From NCBI RefSeq assembly GCF_017968885.1, contig NZ_CP072913.1, forward strand, positions 1,596,001-1,660,000: a DNA stretch of 64,000 bases, read 5' to 3'. The notes beneath the pieces were generated by a model that was not told where the DNA came from, made no database searches, and was given only the letters and a program-made list of their open reading frames with translations. This DNA comes from Pseudomonas sp. Tri1 (GTDB taxonomy: Bacteria; Pseudomonadota; Gammaproteobacteria; Pseudomonadales; Pseudomonadaceae). Position numbers and translations under genes: made by a program. Below are positions 8,417 through 17,078 of this stretch, piece by piece; the stretch's first letter is position 1; each line of letters opens with the position of its first letter.

Positions 8417-9238
8417 TTAGTCAAACATCGCCCGCGCTTCTTCGATATCCGCGCACCGGGCCTTGTTGTCCAGGTCGATGCCCAGCTTCCTGAAAGCCGG
8501 AACCGCGAACAGGTCGACCTGGCTGAGGGGGTGGTCGGTGCCTTTGTAGCAATACAGCGCCGCGATCTGCACCAGGTCGACGTAATCGATGTGCTTCGAA
8601 TCCCGAGTGAAGTCCAGATACAACCCCGGAAGCTTCACCAGTCGCTCTGGAAATTCCCAGACACTGAGCAACTTGTCTCCCAGCACCGGGTGAATCGTTT
8701 CAATGACATGGTTGAGGCTGACCGGATCCGACAGCAGTTCATTGTTGTCTTGGGCATAAGTCAGGATCGGCAACACGCCGATCTGGTGCACCAACCCACC
8801 GAGCGCGGCCTGGTCGGGCTTGAGTTGGGTATAACCGCGGCACAATGCATAGCTGACGCCGGCGATCTCCAGGCTCTTGCGCCAGACCTCGCGCATCTTC
8901 TGTTCCACTACGTCGGAGCGGGCATGGAATATCTGTTCCATGACCAGACCGATGGCCAGGTTGCTGCTGTAGTTGACCCCCAGCCGAGTGATGGCTGTAT
9001 GCAGGTCGGTGACTTCCTGGGTAGCACGCAGCAGCGGGCTGTTGACCACTTTTATCAAGCGTGCCGAGAGCGCCGTGTCGCGGCCGATCACTTTGCTCAG
9101 GTTGCTGACGCTGATTTCCGGGTCTTCGGCGGCCCGGCGAATCTGCAGGGCCACTTCCGGTAATGTTGGCAGAACCAAGTCATCGTTATCGATGGCCTGT
9201 ACCAAATCCCGTTGGACCTTATCCGCCAAATCGCTCAT
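8417..9238 (-). CDS. HDOD domain protein
   Basis: A protein of 273 residues whose body is an HDOD domain at about residues 20-215, beginning LPTLPEVALQIRRAAEDPEI and continuing with the family's IGRDTALSARLIKVVNSPLL and TAITRLGVN segments. HDOD domains resemble HD hydrolases but lack the metal ligands. They act in signalling, often as scaffolds linked to cyclic-di-GMP, motility or stress. No output domain is fused here. Convergent with tctE and tail to head with ygfZ behind it. Precise role unknown. Confidence 0.85.
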   Translation of the reverse strand: MSDLADKVQRDLVQAIDNDDLVLPTLPEVALQIRRAAEDPEISVSNLSKVIGRDTALSARLIKVVNSPLLRATQEVTDLHTAITRLGVNYSSNLAIGLVMEQIFHARSDVVEQKMREVWRKSLEIAGVSYALCRGYTQLKPDQAALGGLVHQIGVLPILTYAQDNNELLSDPVSLNHVIETIHPVLGDKLLSVWEFPERLVKLPGLYLDFTRDSKHIDYVDLVQIAALYCYKGTDHPLSQVDLFAVPAFRKLGIDLDNKARCADIEEARAMFD

Positions 9239-9273
9239 TTCGGTTCTCTAGGGTGTTGCGACAAATGCTGCGA

Positions 9274-10215
9274 TCAGCGCTGGATTTCGCGGTCACGGTC
9301 CAGCTCGTAAGGCAGGTCCAGCAACTGCAAGACCGGGCCCTCCAAATCACCGAGATGAAGATTGCCATCCTCTGCTGCTTCGGCCTGCAACACTGCCAGC
9401 AGTTCAATGTTTCGCTCGGCACGAGCGGCGATCACCACCTCGCCGATGGAACTGCTGTGAGTAGGTGAGAATAGCGCGGTGCCGGGAGCCGGCAATTCGC
9501 TGGCGTCCAGTTGCAGGCGATACAGGCGCCGCTTGAGCTTGCCGAGGTACTGCATGCGGGCGACGATTTCCTGGCCGGTGTAGCAGCCCTTCTTGAAACT
9601 CACGCCGCCGACGGCTTGCAGATTGAGCATCTGCGGGATGAACAATTCGCGGGTGGCCGGCATGACCTGGCCGATCCCTGCGCGGACCTGGCCCAGCAGC
9701 CACAGGTTCAAGTCCGCCTCGGTCAGTGTCGCGCGCAGCCGTGACGCCAGCGTCTGTGCCTGCCCAGCGGGGGCCCACAGTTCGGCGCGACCGGGGGAGA
9801 CGCGGATGGCGATCAAGGATTCATGGCGAGCCACGCTGTCGGTGTCGGCCGGCAGCTCGAGGCCCAGGCCGGTCAACGCTGCATCGGCGTTTTCCAGGCC
9901 GAAGCGGACCCAGGCGGCACTTTCATCGGTTAGTTTGGATTTGGAGAAAACGGCATATTTTTTCAGGTCGGCCAGCTGTGGTTCGAGCAACTCGCTGGCC
10001 ATGGCCATCAGCACGCCATCGCCTTCAAGCAGGATGCGGAAACTCGATTGCATCCGGCCTTTCTGGGTGCAGCGCGCGCCGAGGCTAGCCCGGCTGTCGC
10101 TCAGGTAGTTGAGATTGCAGGTCAATTGGCCTTGCAGGAATTTGCCGGCATCCGCGCCGCGGACTGCGAGAACGCCTTCGTGGGACAGGGTGCAAAAAAA
10201 AGCGGAATCAGCCAT
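9274..10215 (-). CDS. ygfZ: Folate-binding protein YgfZ (iron-sulfur cluster maintenance)
   Basis: A protein of 313 residues of the GcvT-like YgfZ/IBA57 family. The diagnostic motif KGCYTGQEIVARMQYLGK is present near residue 209 with its essential cysteine, followed by the C-terminal barrel segment. It binds tetrahydrofolate and supports iron-sulfur enzymes such as MiaB in the cytoplasm. It is divergent from sdhE, a neighbour pairing widely kept in gammaproteobacteria and functionally sensible because succinate dehydrogenase is both a flavoprotein and an Fe-S enzyme. ATG at 10215 opens MADSAFFCTLSHEGVLAV. Confidence 0.93.
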   Translation of the reverse strand: MADSAFFCTLSHEGVLAVRGADAGKFLQGQLTCNLNYLSDSRASLGARCTQKGRMQSSFRILLEGDGVLMAMASELLEPQLADLKKYAVFSKSKLTDESAAWVRFGLENADAALTGLGLELPADTDSVARHESLIAIRVSPGRAELWAPAGQAQTLASRLRATLTEADLNLWLLGQVRAGIGQVMPATRELFIPQMLNLQAVGGVSFKKGCYTGQEIVARMQYLGKLKRRLYRLQLDASELPAPGTALFSPTHSSSIGEVVIAARAERNIELLAVLQAEAAEDGNLHLGDLEGPVLQLLDLPYELDRDREIQR

Positions 10216-10364
10216 GGGTCATCGCAGGGTAAAAAGTCTGGTGGACATCATAAGGGGACGCCCTTGAAATGGGTAGTTCACAAAGGATCGGTGATGCCCG
10301 ACCAAAGCCGTCTGTTCCACCGTGGCGGGGCCTGTATACTTGCGCTCTATTTGAGGAGCGCTCC

Positions 10365-10619
10365 ATGGTCGAAGATGTTGAACTCAATCGCCTCTACTGG
10401 CACAGCCGCCGCGGCATGCTTGAGCTGGACGTGTTGCTGGTGCCGTTTGTGAAAGAGGTTTACCCCCATCTCAATGAAGTGGATCGTGCCTGCTACGTCC
10501 GTCTGCTCGAATGCGAGGATCAGGACATGTTTGGCTGGTTCATGGAGCGCAGCGAATCCGAAGACCCGGAGTTGCAGCGCATGGTTCGGATGATCCTGGA
10601 CCGTGTCCAGCCCAAGTAG
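10365..10619 (+). CDS. sdhE: FAD assembly factor SdhE
   Basis: A protein of 84 residues, the usual length for SdhE, which promotes covalent attachment of FAD to succinate dehydrogenase and fumarate reductase. The diagnostic RGMLELD motif follows the conserved LYWHSR segment near the N-terminus. The frame extends upstream to 10269 but ATG at 10365 has a GAGGAG site just ahead and gives the family start ([12 protein letters not shown]). The next gene, ygfX, overlaps its 3' end by 17 bases, keeping the sdhE-ygfX pair known from enterobacteria. Confidence 0.95.
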   Translation: MVEDVELNRLYWHSRRGMLELDVLLVPFVKEVYPHLNEVDRACYVRLLECEDQDMFGWFMERSESEDPELQRMVRMILDRVQPK

Positions 10620-11055
10620 TCGCTTCGAATGCCGCTGGCATGCCTCCGGGCACTTGCTGGCGGCCTATCTCCTGGCCCAGGTGTTCGCCCTGGGTGCGTT
10701 GTTTCTGTTGTCTGTCCCGTTCTGGCTCGCCGTGCTGGGTATTGCGCTGTGCCTGGCTCATGGCGCCTGGACGATACCTCGACATCTGTTGCTGAGTCAT
10801 CGCCGAGCCTTTTGCGGCTTGCGTCGTGATGCCGCAGGCTGGCAGCTCTGGAACCGGGCCCGTGGCTGGCAGCCGGTGCAGTTGCGCGCCGACAGCCTGG
10901 CCCTGCCAATGATCGTCGTGTTGCGTTTCCGCCTGCCGGATGAATGGTGGGTCCGGTCGCTGTGCGTGCCCCGCGACGCGCTGGCGCCGGATGAACATCG
11001 GCGCCTGCGGGTGCGGCTCAGGTTCAGTCGGCGTAGGTGGGCGGCACCAGGATAG
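10603..11055 (+). CDS. ygfX: YgfX-like small membrane protein (SdhE partner)
   Basis: A protein of 150 residues with two membrane helices (about residues 18-38 and 40-58) followed by a basic, tryptophan-rich cytoplasmic part, matching the YgfX (DUF1434, CptA) family. In E. coli the ygfX-sdhE pair has been described as a toxin-antitoxin-like module affecting cytoskeletal proteins, but that activity is debated. The start is a GTG at 10603 inside sdhE. Its 3' end runs 32 bases into the convergent nadB gene. Role in this organism is inferred only from family and position. Confidence 0.8.
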   Translation: MSSPSSRFECRWHASGHLLAAYLLAQVFALGALFLLSVPFWLAVLGIALCLAHGAWTIPRHLLLSHRRAFCGLRRDAAGWQLWNRARGWQPVQLRADSLALPMIVVLRFRLPDEWWVRSLCVPRDALAPDEHRRLRVRLRFSRRRWAAPG

Positions 11056-12640
11056 TGTCCAGCGCCTCGGGCAACAGGTTCGGGTAGTCGAGGGTGTAAT
11101 GCAGTCCCCGGCTTTCCTTGCGCTCCATGGCCGAGCGGATCATCAATTCTGCCACCTGGGCCAGATTGCGCAGCTCGATCAGGTCGCGGCTGACTTTGTA
11201 GTTACTGTAGAACTCATCGATTTCATCGAGCAGCAGGCGCACCCGGTGCTGCGCCCTTTGCAAGCGCTTGTTGGTGCGCACGATGCCGACATAGTCCCAC
11301 ATGAAACGCCGCAATTCGTCCCAGTTGTGCGCAATGATCACGTCTTCATCCGAATCGGTGACCTGGCTGGCGTCCCAGGAGGGTAGGGCGGTCGGAATGG
11401 CGATTTGCGGCAACTGCTGCAGAATGTCTGCCGCTGCCGAGCGCGCATAGACGAAACACTCCAGCAGTGAGTTGCTGGCCATGCGGTTGGCGCCGTGCAG
11501 GCCGGTGAAGCTGGTTTCGCCAATGGCATACAGCCCTGGCACGTCGGTACGCCCCCGCTGGTCGACCATCACGCCCCCGCAGGTGTAATGCGCCGCTGGC
11601 ACCACCGGGATCGGTTGCTTGGTGATGTCGATGGAAAATTCCAGGCAGCGCTCGTACACCGTCGGGAAGTGGCTCTTGATGAACGCTTCGGGTTTGTGAC
11701 TGATGTCCAGGTAAACGCAATCAATGCCCAGGCGCTTCATTTCATGGTCGATGGCCCGGGCGACGATGTCCCGTGGCGCCAGCTCGGCGCGCGGATCGAA
11801 GCGCTGCATGAAGCGTTCGCCGTTAGGCAGCTTCAAGTGGGCACCTTCGCCTCGCAGGGCTTCAGTCACCAGGAAGCTCTTGGCCAACGGGTGATAAAGG
11901 CAAGTAGGGTGGAACTGATTGAACTCCAGGTTCGCCACTCGGCAACCAGAGCGCCAGGCCATGGCGATGCCATCACCGCAGGCACCGTCGGGGTTGCTGG
12001 TATACAGGTAGACTTTCGCCGCGCCACCGGAGGCCAGGATCACGAAGCGCGCGCCGTAAGTGTCGACTTCGCCAGTGCTGCGATTGAGCACATAGGCGCC
12101 CAGGCAACGTTCGCCGTCCAGGCCCAGGCGTTTTTCGGTGATCAGGTCGACCGCGACGCGCTGTTCCAGCAATTCGATATTCGGTCGTTGTCGAGCCTTG
12201 GCCAGCAGAGTCTTGAAGATCGCCGCGCCAGTGGCATCAGCCGCGTGAATGATGCGTCGATGGCTGTGACCGCCTTCGCGAGTCAAATGAAACTCGAAAC
12301 CGCCGTCTTCGGTGCCGGATTGCTCGTCGCGGGTGAACGGTACACCCTGGTCGATCAGCCACTGGATGGCTTCCCTGCTGTGTTCGACGGTGAAGCGCAC
12401 CGCCTCTGGGTTGCACAGGCCACCGCCAGCGTTGAGGGTGTCTTCGACGTGGGATTCAATCGTGTCGGTGTCATCCAGTACGGCCGCGACACCGCCTTGG
12501 GCCCAGAATGTCGAACCGTTGGCCAGGTCGCCTTTGCTCAGCACTGCGATGCGCAGATGCTCAGGCAAAGTCAGTGCAAGGCTCAATCCGGCGGCGCCGC
12601 TGCCGATTACCAGAACATCGTGTTGGAACTGTTGGCTCAT
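11024..12640 (-). CDS. nadB: L-aspartate oxidase
   Basis: A protein of 538 residues, full length for NadB, the FAD-dependent enzyme that oxidises L-aspartate to iminoaspartate in the first step of de novo NAD synthesis. The N-terminal dinucleotide fold [16 protein letters not shown], the active-site region [14 protein letters not shown], the flavin segment [13 protein letters not shown] and [15 protein letters not shown] are all present. Divergent from algU, the classical Pseudomonas arrangement. The last codons overlap ygfX on the other strand. Confidence 0.97.
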   Translation of the reverse strand: MSQQFQHDVLVIGSGAAGLSLALTLPEHLRIAVLSKGDLANGSTFWAQGGVAAVLDDTDTIESHVEDTLNAGGGLCNPEAVRFTVEHSREAIQWLIDQGVPFTRDEQSGTEDGGFEFHLTREGGHSHRRIIHAADATGAAIFKTLLAKARQRPNIELLEQRVAVDLITEKRLGLDGERCLGAYVLNRSTGEVDTYGARFVILASGGAAKVYLYTSNPDGACGDGIAMAWRSGCRVANLEFNQFHPTCLYHPLAKSFLVTEALRGEGAHLKLPNGERFMQRFDPRAELAPRDIVARAIDHEMKRLGIDCVYLDISHKPEAFIKSHFPTVYERCLEFSIDITKQPIPVVPAAHYTCGGVMVDQRGRTDVPGLYAIGETSFTGLHGANRMASNSLLECFVYARSAAADILQQLPQIAIPTALPSWDASQVTDSDEDVIIAHNWDELRRFMWDYVGIVRTNKRLQRAQHRVRLLLDEIDEFYSNYKVSRDLIELRNLAQVAELMIRSAMERKESRGLHYTLDYPNLLPEALDTILVPPTYAD

Positions 12641-12918
12641 TTGGAAGGTTTCCGCTCAAAGCGACCCGGGTCGGGGTTGGCGCAAGACATCCGCATCAAC
12701 GGGTCAGGCAGCCACGCAGCCCACTAGTATATAGAGGGGGGGATCGGCACAATAGCCGGGCATTCATGGCAATGTGAAACCAGGGTGACAGAAAAGCGAC
12801 ACGCTTCGTCGGATCACGATTTGGGTGGATGGGCGATAAGGCGGCCGTTTCGAGGACAGAACGCTGTTTTTCTCGTCCTGGTTGCCCAATGTTCAATTCA
12901 CAGCGCTATAAATAGTGG

Positions 12919-12946
12919 GAACTTTTGCCAGGCGCCTACGTTCAAT
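12919..12946 (+). promoter_or_regulatory. Distal AlgU-type promoter of algU
   Basis: GAACTT at 12919-12924 and TCAAT at 12942-12946 are separated by 17 bases, close to the AlgU/RpoE consensus (GAACTT, 16-17 bases, TCTGA-like). It lies about 250 bases upstream of the algU start. Confidence 0.5.
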
Positions 12947-13113
12947 AGACGGTTGTCTGCAAAAGGGAGCAGCGTCGGGTTGGTAGAAGATTTCGATTCG
13001 AGTCTTTGCCGTTAGGCCCGCCGACAGATTATTCGCGCAGCCGGGGCATCTCGCGCTGCGTTTTTCGTGCGTGCCGAGATCAGAGCGCGCCGGAAACTTG
13101 CTTGAAAGGGGGA

Positions 13114-13140
13114 GAACTTTTGCGAAAAGCCCGAGTCTAT
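13114..13140 (+). promoter_or_regulatory. Proximal AlgU-type promoter of algU
   Basis: GAACTT at 13114-13119 and TCTAT at 13136-13140 are separated by 16 bases, a near-consensus extracytoplasmic sigma factor promoter about 60 bases before the algU start. Autoregulation of algU from such promoters is established in P. aeruginosa. Confidence 0.75.
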
Positions 13141-13199
13141 GTTTGCAAGCCCGGTCAATTAGTAATGCAAGCCTCCTTCGAGCTTATCGAGGAGTGTTC

Positions 13200-13781
13200 A
13201 TGCTAACCCAGGAAGAGGATCAGCAGCTGGTCGAGCGCGTACAACGCGGCGACAAGCGAGCTTTCGATCTGCTAGTGCTGAAATACCAGCACAAAATTCT
13301 CGGGTTGATCGTGCGTTTTGTGCACGACACCCATGAAGCCCAGGATGTTGCTCAGGAAGCCTTTATCAAGGCTTACCGTGCACTTGGAAATTTTCGCGGA
13401 GACAGCGCGTTTTACACGTGGCTTTACCGCATCGCCATCAACACGGCGAAAAACTATCTGGTTTCACGCGGCCGCCGGCCGCCGGATAGCGATGTGAGTT
13501 CCGAAGATGCAGAGTTCTATGATGGCGATCATGGTCTCAAGGATCTCGAATCACCGGAACGAGCGTTGCTGCGGGATGAGATCGAAGGCACCGTCCATCG
13601 AACTATCCAGCAACTGCCTGAAGATTTGCGTACGGCTTTAACTTTACGTGAATTCGACGGTCTGAGTTACGAGGACATTGCGAGCGTCATGCAATGTCCG
13701 GTGGGTACCGTGCGCTCCCGGATTTTCCGCGCTCGGGAGGCCATCGATAAAGCCCTGCAACCGTTGTTGCAGGAAAACTGA
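13200..13781 (+). CDS. algU: RNA polymerase sigma factor AlgU (RpoE/SigE, sigma-22)
   Basis: A protein of 193 residues, exactly the AlgU length. Region 2 (LVLKYQHKILGLIVRFVHD, then EAFIKAYRALGNFRGDSAFY with YTWLYRIAINTAKNYL) and region 4 (QLPEDLRTALTLREFDGLSY, CPVGTVRSRIFRAREAI) are intact. AlgU directs the envelope-stress regulon and, where the genes exist, alginate synthesis. The ORF is open upstream to 13071, but ATG at 13200 (MLTQEEDQQLVERV) has a GAGG site a few bases ahead and matches all homologues. First gene of algU-mucA-mucB-mucD. Confidence 0.98.
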   Translation: MLTQEEDQQLVERVQRGDKRAFDLLVLKYQHKILGLIVRFVHDTHEAQDVAQEAFIKAYRALGNFRGDSAFYTWLYRIAINTAKNYLVSRGRRPPDSDVSSEDAEFYDGDHGLKDLESPERALLRDEIEGTVHRTIQQLPEDLRTALTLREFDGLSYEDIASVMQCPVGTVRSRIFRAREAIDKALQPLLQEN

Positions 13782-13811
13782 GACAGCGGCGACAGCCAAG
13801 AGAGGAACGCC

Positions 13812-14399
13812 ATGAGTCGTGAAGCCCTGCAGGAATCGCTGTCCGCAGTGATGGATAACGAAGCGGACGAATTGGAATTGCGTCGGGTGTTGAATGCCTT
13901 CGACGATGTTGAAACCCGTGAGACCTGGGCTCGTTACCAGATCGCCCGGGCTGTCATGCACAAGGACCTGCTGCTTCCGCGTCTGGACATCGCTGCGGCC
14001 GTTTCTGCTGCATTGGCTGACGAAGCCGTACCGGCAAAAGCTTCCCGCGGACCATGGCGCAGCCTGGGTCGCCTGGCAGTTGCCGCTTCGGTCACCGTAG
14101 CTGTTTTGGCTGGTGTACGCCTGTATAACCAGGATGAGATTGCTGGCGTGCAGATGGCACAGCAGTCCACCCAGCCTGGCCTGGCTGCTCCACAGGTCAA
14201 GGGCCCGGCGGTACTGGCCGGTTATAGCGAAAGTTCGGAAGCTGCAGGTCCAATGGTCAACGGTGTTCTGCAAGGCCAACCCGGCTGGCATGATCAGCGT
14301 CTGCCCAACTACCTGCGTCAGCATGCCCAACAGGCTGCCTTGAAGGGTACCGAAAGCGCGCTGCCTTACGCCCGTGCTGCCAGCCTGGAAAACCGTTAA
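13812..14399 (+). CDS. mucA: Anti-sigma factor MucA
   Basis: A protein of 195 residues. The cytoplasmic N-terminal domain (about 1-78, starting MSREALQESLSAVMDNEADE) binds and holds AlgU at the inner membrane. A single membrane helix spans about 86-105 (GRLAVAASVTVAVLAGVRLY), and the periplasmic tail binds MucB and is cut by AlgW and MucP under stress. The length equals intact MucA, so the gene does not carry the C-terminal truncations found in mucoid isolates. It is 30 bases after algU, with an AGAGGA site ahead of the ATG. Confidence 0.96.
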   Translation: MSREALQESLSAVMDNEADELELRRVLNAFDDVETRETWARYQIARAVMHKDLLLPRLDIAAAVSAALADEAVPAKASRGPWRSLGRLAVAASVTVAVLAGVRLYNQDEIAGVQMAQQSTQPGLAAPQVKGPAVLAGYSESSEAAGPMVNGVLQGQPGWHDQRLPNYLRQHAQQAALKGTESALPYARAASLENR

Positions 14400-14408
14400 G
14401 GAGGAATA

Positions 14409-15356
14409 TTGCGCGCCATACCTCTATTCACGCTTTTGCTGGGTGGCTGGTGTGCTGTTCCAGCCTATGCCGGTGATGCTCAAGATTGGTTGAATCGTCT
14501 GAGTCAGGCCGAGCAGCAGCAAAGCTTTCAGGGCACTTTCGTTTACGAGCGCAATGGTAGTTTTTCTACCCATAACATCTGGCATCGTGTCCAGAATGGC
14601 AAAGTCCGCGAGCGGTTACTCCAGCTCGACGGTTCGGCACAGGAAGTCGTACGCATTGATGGCTATACTCAATGCGTCAGCGGCTCCCTGATCGCAGGAC
14701 TGGGCAATACGCCTGATGGCACCGCGCGTGCGCTCGATCCGCAAAAACTCAAAAATTGGTATGACCTTGCTGTCATTGGCAAGTCGCGCGTGGCCGGGCG
14801 TCAAGCGGTCATTGTGTCATTGACGCCCAAGGACCAGCATCGCTACGGTTTCGAGCTGCATCTGGACAAAGAGACGGGCCTGCCGCTCAAGTCGTTGTTG
14901 CTCAACGACAAGGGCCAATTGCTCGAGCGCTTCCAGTTCACTCGCTTGAACATTGCAGAGCCGTCAGACGGCGAATTGCAAGCCAGTTCCGAGTGCAAGG
15001 CGGTCGCGCAGGAGCCGGGTACAGCTGCTGCGGTCAAGGCTGCCTGGCACTCGGATTGGCTTCCGCCTGGTTTTGAATTGTCCAGCAGCACTGCACGCAA
15101 GGATCCGGACACCCAGATCCAGGTCAATAGTCTGATGTACGACGATGGCCTGGCTCGCTTCTCGGTGTTTCTGGAGCCGTTGAACGGCGCTACCGCTACC
15201 GATACCCGCACTCAGCTTGGCCCGACGGCTGCTGTCTCCCGTCGCCTCACGACGCCTCAGGGTGAAATGATGGTCACGGTGGTCGGCGAGATACCCATCG
15301 GGACAGCGGAACGGATTGCGCTCTCCATGCGATCCGATGTCACGGCTACTCAATAG
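14409..15356 (+). CDS. mucB: Periplasmic negative regulator MucB (RseB family)
   Basis: A protein of 315 residues with a signal peptide ending AYA at about residue 21. The mature RseB-like fold begins DAQDWLNRLSQAEQQQSFQG and contains GTFVYERNGSFSTHNIWHRV, both family hallmarks. It binds the periplasmic tail of MucA and shields it from proteolysis until lipid or LPS signals displace it. The start appears to be TTG at 14409, with AGGAGGA just upstream of it and immediately after mucA. Confidence 0.95.
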   Translation: MRAIPLFTLLLGGWCAVPAYAGDAQDWLNRLSQAEQQQSFQGTFVYERNGSFSTHNIWHRVQNGKVRERLLQLDGSAQEVVRIDGYTQCVSGSLIAGLGNTPDGTARALDPQKLKNWYDLAVIGKSRVAGRQAVIVSLTPKDQHRYGFELHLDKETGLPLKSLLLNDKGQLLERFQFTRLNIAEPSDGELQASSECKAVAQEPGTAAAVKAAWHSDWLPPGFELSSSTARKDPDTQIQVNSLMYDDGLARFSVFLEPLNGATATDTRTQLGPTAAVSRRLTTPQGEMMVTVVGEIPIGTAERIALSMRSDVTATQ

Positions 15357-15584
15357 TGCTGCTTGGGTGGTTCGATTGCGCAAGAGGCTGATAACGCCAG
15401 GGCTTGATCGAGATGCCGAAATTTTCTGTCAGCATTTTCATTTGCAAAACTTCAGGTTTTTTTCTATAGGTCAGAGCCGCTCGGCTCTGGCCTTGTCTGT
15501 TCCCGGAACAAAAATACCGGCGTATCTTGCCTTGGTGTTTCTTGCTCCATATCGCTTAACCATGCTCGTCGTAACGGGAGCCGT

Positions 15585-17015
15585 ATGTCGATACCACGCT
15601 TGAAAACCTATCTCTCTATTTTTGCCACCGTGCTGGTGCTCGGTCAGGCCGTGCCTGCGGTGGCGGTCGAGTTGCCTGACTTCACTCAACTGGTCGAGCA
15701 GGCTTCCCCAGCGGTGGTGAATATCAGTACCACCCAGAAGCTGCCGGATCGCCGGGTGTCGGATCAACAGATGCCCGACCTGGAAGGTTTGCCGCCGATG
15801 CTGCGCGAGTTCTTCGAGCGCGGCATGCCGCAGCAACCGCGTTCACCCGGCGGGGGCCGTCAGCGTGAAGCCCAGTCCCTGGGCTCGGGCTTCATAATCT
15901 CGCCCGATGGTTACATCCTGACCAACAACCATGTCATCGCCGATGCTGACGAAATCCTGGTGCGCCTGGCTGATCGCAGTGAGCTCAAGGCCAAGCTGAT
16001 CGGCACCGACCCACGTTCCGACGTGGCGTTGCTGAAAATCGAAGGCAAGGATCTGCCGGTACTCAAGCTGGGCAAATCCCAAGACTTGAAAGCCGGCCAG
16101 TGGGTGGTGGCCATCGGTTCGCCGTTCGGCTTCGACCACACCGTGACCCAAGGCATCGTCAGTGCCATCGGTCGCAGCCTGCCAAATGAAAACTATGTGC
16201 CGTTTATCCAGACCGACGTGCCGATCAACCCAGGTAACTCCGGTGGTCCGTTGTTCAACCTCGCCGGTGAGGTGGTGGGCATCAACTCCCAGATCTACAC
16301 CCGTTCGGGCGGGTTCATGGGCGTGTCCTTCGCCATTCCGATCGATGTTGCGATGGACGTCTCCAACCAGCTGAAAAGCGGAGGCAAAGTCAGCCGCGGC
16401 TGGCTGGGCGTGGTCATCCAGGAAGTGAACAAGGACCTGGCCGAGTCGTTCGGGCTGGAGAAGCCGGCTGGTGCGCTGGTGGCGCAGATCCAGGAAGGTG
16501 GGCCGGCTGCCAAGGGCGGCCTGCAAGTGGGTGACGTGATCCTGAGCATGAACGGTCAGCCAATCGTCATGTCCGCGGACCTGCCGCATTTGGTCGGCGC
16601 CTTGAAGGCTGGTGCCAAGGCCAATCTGGAAGTGATTCGCGAAGGCAAGCGCAAGAACGTCGAATTGACTGTCGGTGCCATTCCTGAAGAAGGCAAGGAA
16701 CTCGATTCGCTGTCTAAGTCCGGTGTCGAGCGCAGCAGCAACCGCCTGGGCGTGGCCGTGGCCGAACTGACCGAAGAGCAGAAGCGGACCCTGGAGCTCC
16801 AAGGTGGTGTAGTGATCAAGGAAGTGCAGGAAGGGCCTGCCGCTTTGATCGGCCTGCAGCCGGGCGACATCATTACGCACCTGAACAACCAGGCAATCGG
16901 TTCCGCCAAGGAGTTCACCGATATTGCCAAGGCACTGCCGAAGAATCGTTCGGTGTCGATGCGGGTTCTGCGTCAGGGGCGTGCGAGCTTCATCACCTTC
17001 AAACTGGCCGAATGA
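15585..17015 (+). CDS. mucD: Periplasmic serine protease MucD (Do/HtrA family)
   Basis: A protein of 476 residues. A signal peptide (to about residue 28) leads into a trypsin-like domain with catalytic His116 (TNNHVIADADE), Asp146 (DPRSDVALLKI) and Ser219 (INPGNSGGPLFN). Two PDZ domains follow at about 270-360 and 385-470. MucD degrades misfolded envelope proteins and dampens AlgU activation. Start ATG at 15585 has GGGAG upstream. It follows mucB after a 228-base spacer with no gene where P. aeruginosa carries mucC. Confidence 0.96.
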   Translation: MSIPRLKTYLSIFATVLVLGQAVPAVAVELPDFTQLVEQASPAVVNISTTQKLPDRRVSDQQMPDLEGLPPMLREFFERGMPQQPRSPGGGRQREAQSLGSGFIISPDGYILTNNHVIADADEILVRLADRSELKAKLIGTDPRSDVALLKIEGKDLPVLKLGKSQDLKAGQWVVAIGSPFGFDHTVTQGIVSAIGRSLPNENYVPFIQTDVPINPGNSGGPLFNLAGEVVGINSQIYTRSGGFMGVSFAIPIDVAMDVSNQLKSGGKVSRGWLGVVIQEVNKDLAESFGLEKPAGALVAQIQEGGPAAKGGLQVGDVILSMNGQPIVMSADLPHLVGALKAGAKANLEVIREGKRKNVELTVGAIPEEGKELDSLSKSGVERSSNRLGVAVAELTEEQKRTLELQGGVVIKEVQEGPAALIGLQPGDIITHLNNQAIGSAKEFTDIAKALPKNRSVSMRVLRQGRASFITFKLAE

Positions 17016-17033
17016 CCGGTTAGCGGCTCAATA

Positions 17034-17063
17034 AAAAACCGCCTCGACAGAGGCGGTTTTTTT
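17034..17063 (+). terminator. Intrinsic terminator after mucD
   Basis: An eight-base-pair GC-rich stem, accgcctc and gaggcggt around the loop gaca, followed by an uninterrupted run of T. Flanking A and T runs let it work in both directions, for mucD and for the convergent M48 protease gene. Confidence 0.92.
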
Positions 17064-17078
17064 GTGCGCGATGAATAC

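Larger units (their letters stand above)
12641..13199. other. nadB-algU intergenic region
   Basis: A 559-base divergent control region. It holds two AlgU-type promoters pointing to algU, listed separately. No convincing small ORF or RNA gene was seen in the remainder. The long algU leader agrees with multiple promoters. Confidence 0.7.

Noticed and set aside
11495..12727. A 410-codon plus-strand frame opposite nadB.
   Set aside because: nadB is full length and conserved on the minus strand; the opposite frame has no recognisable domain.
15501..15530. A possible AlgU promoter for mucD (ggaacaaaaatacc...).
   Set aside because: The -35 departs from GAACTT and no matching -10 lies at 16-17 bases.
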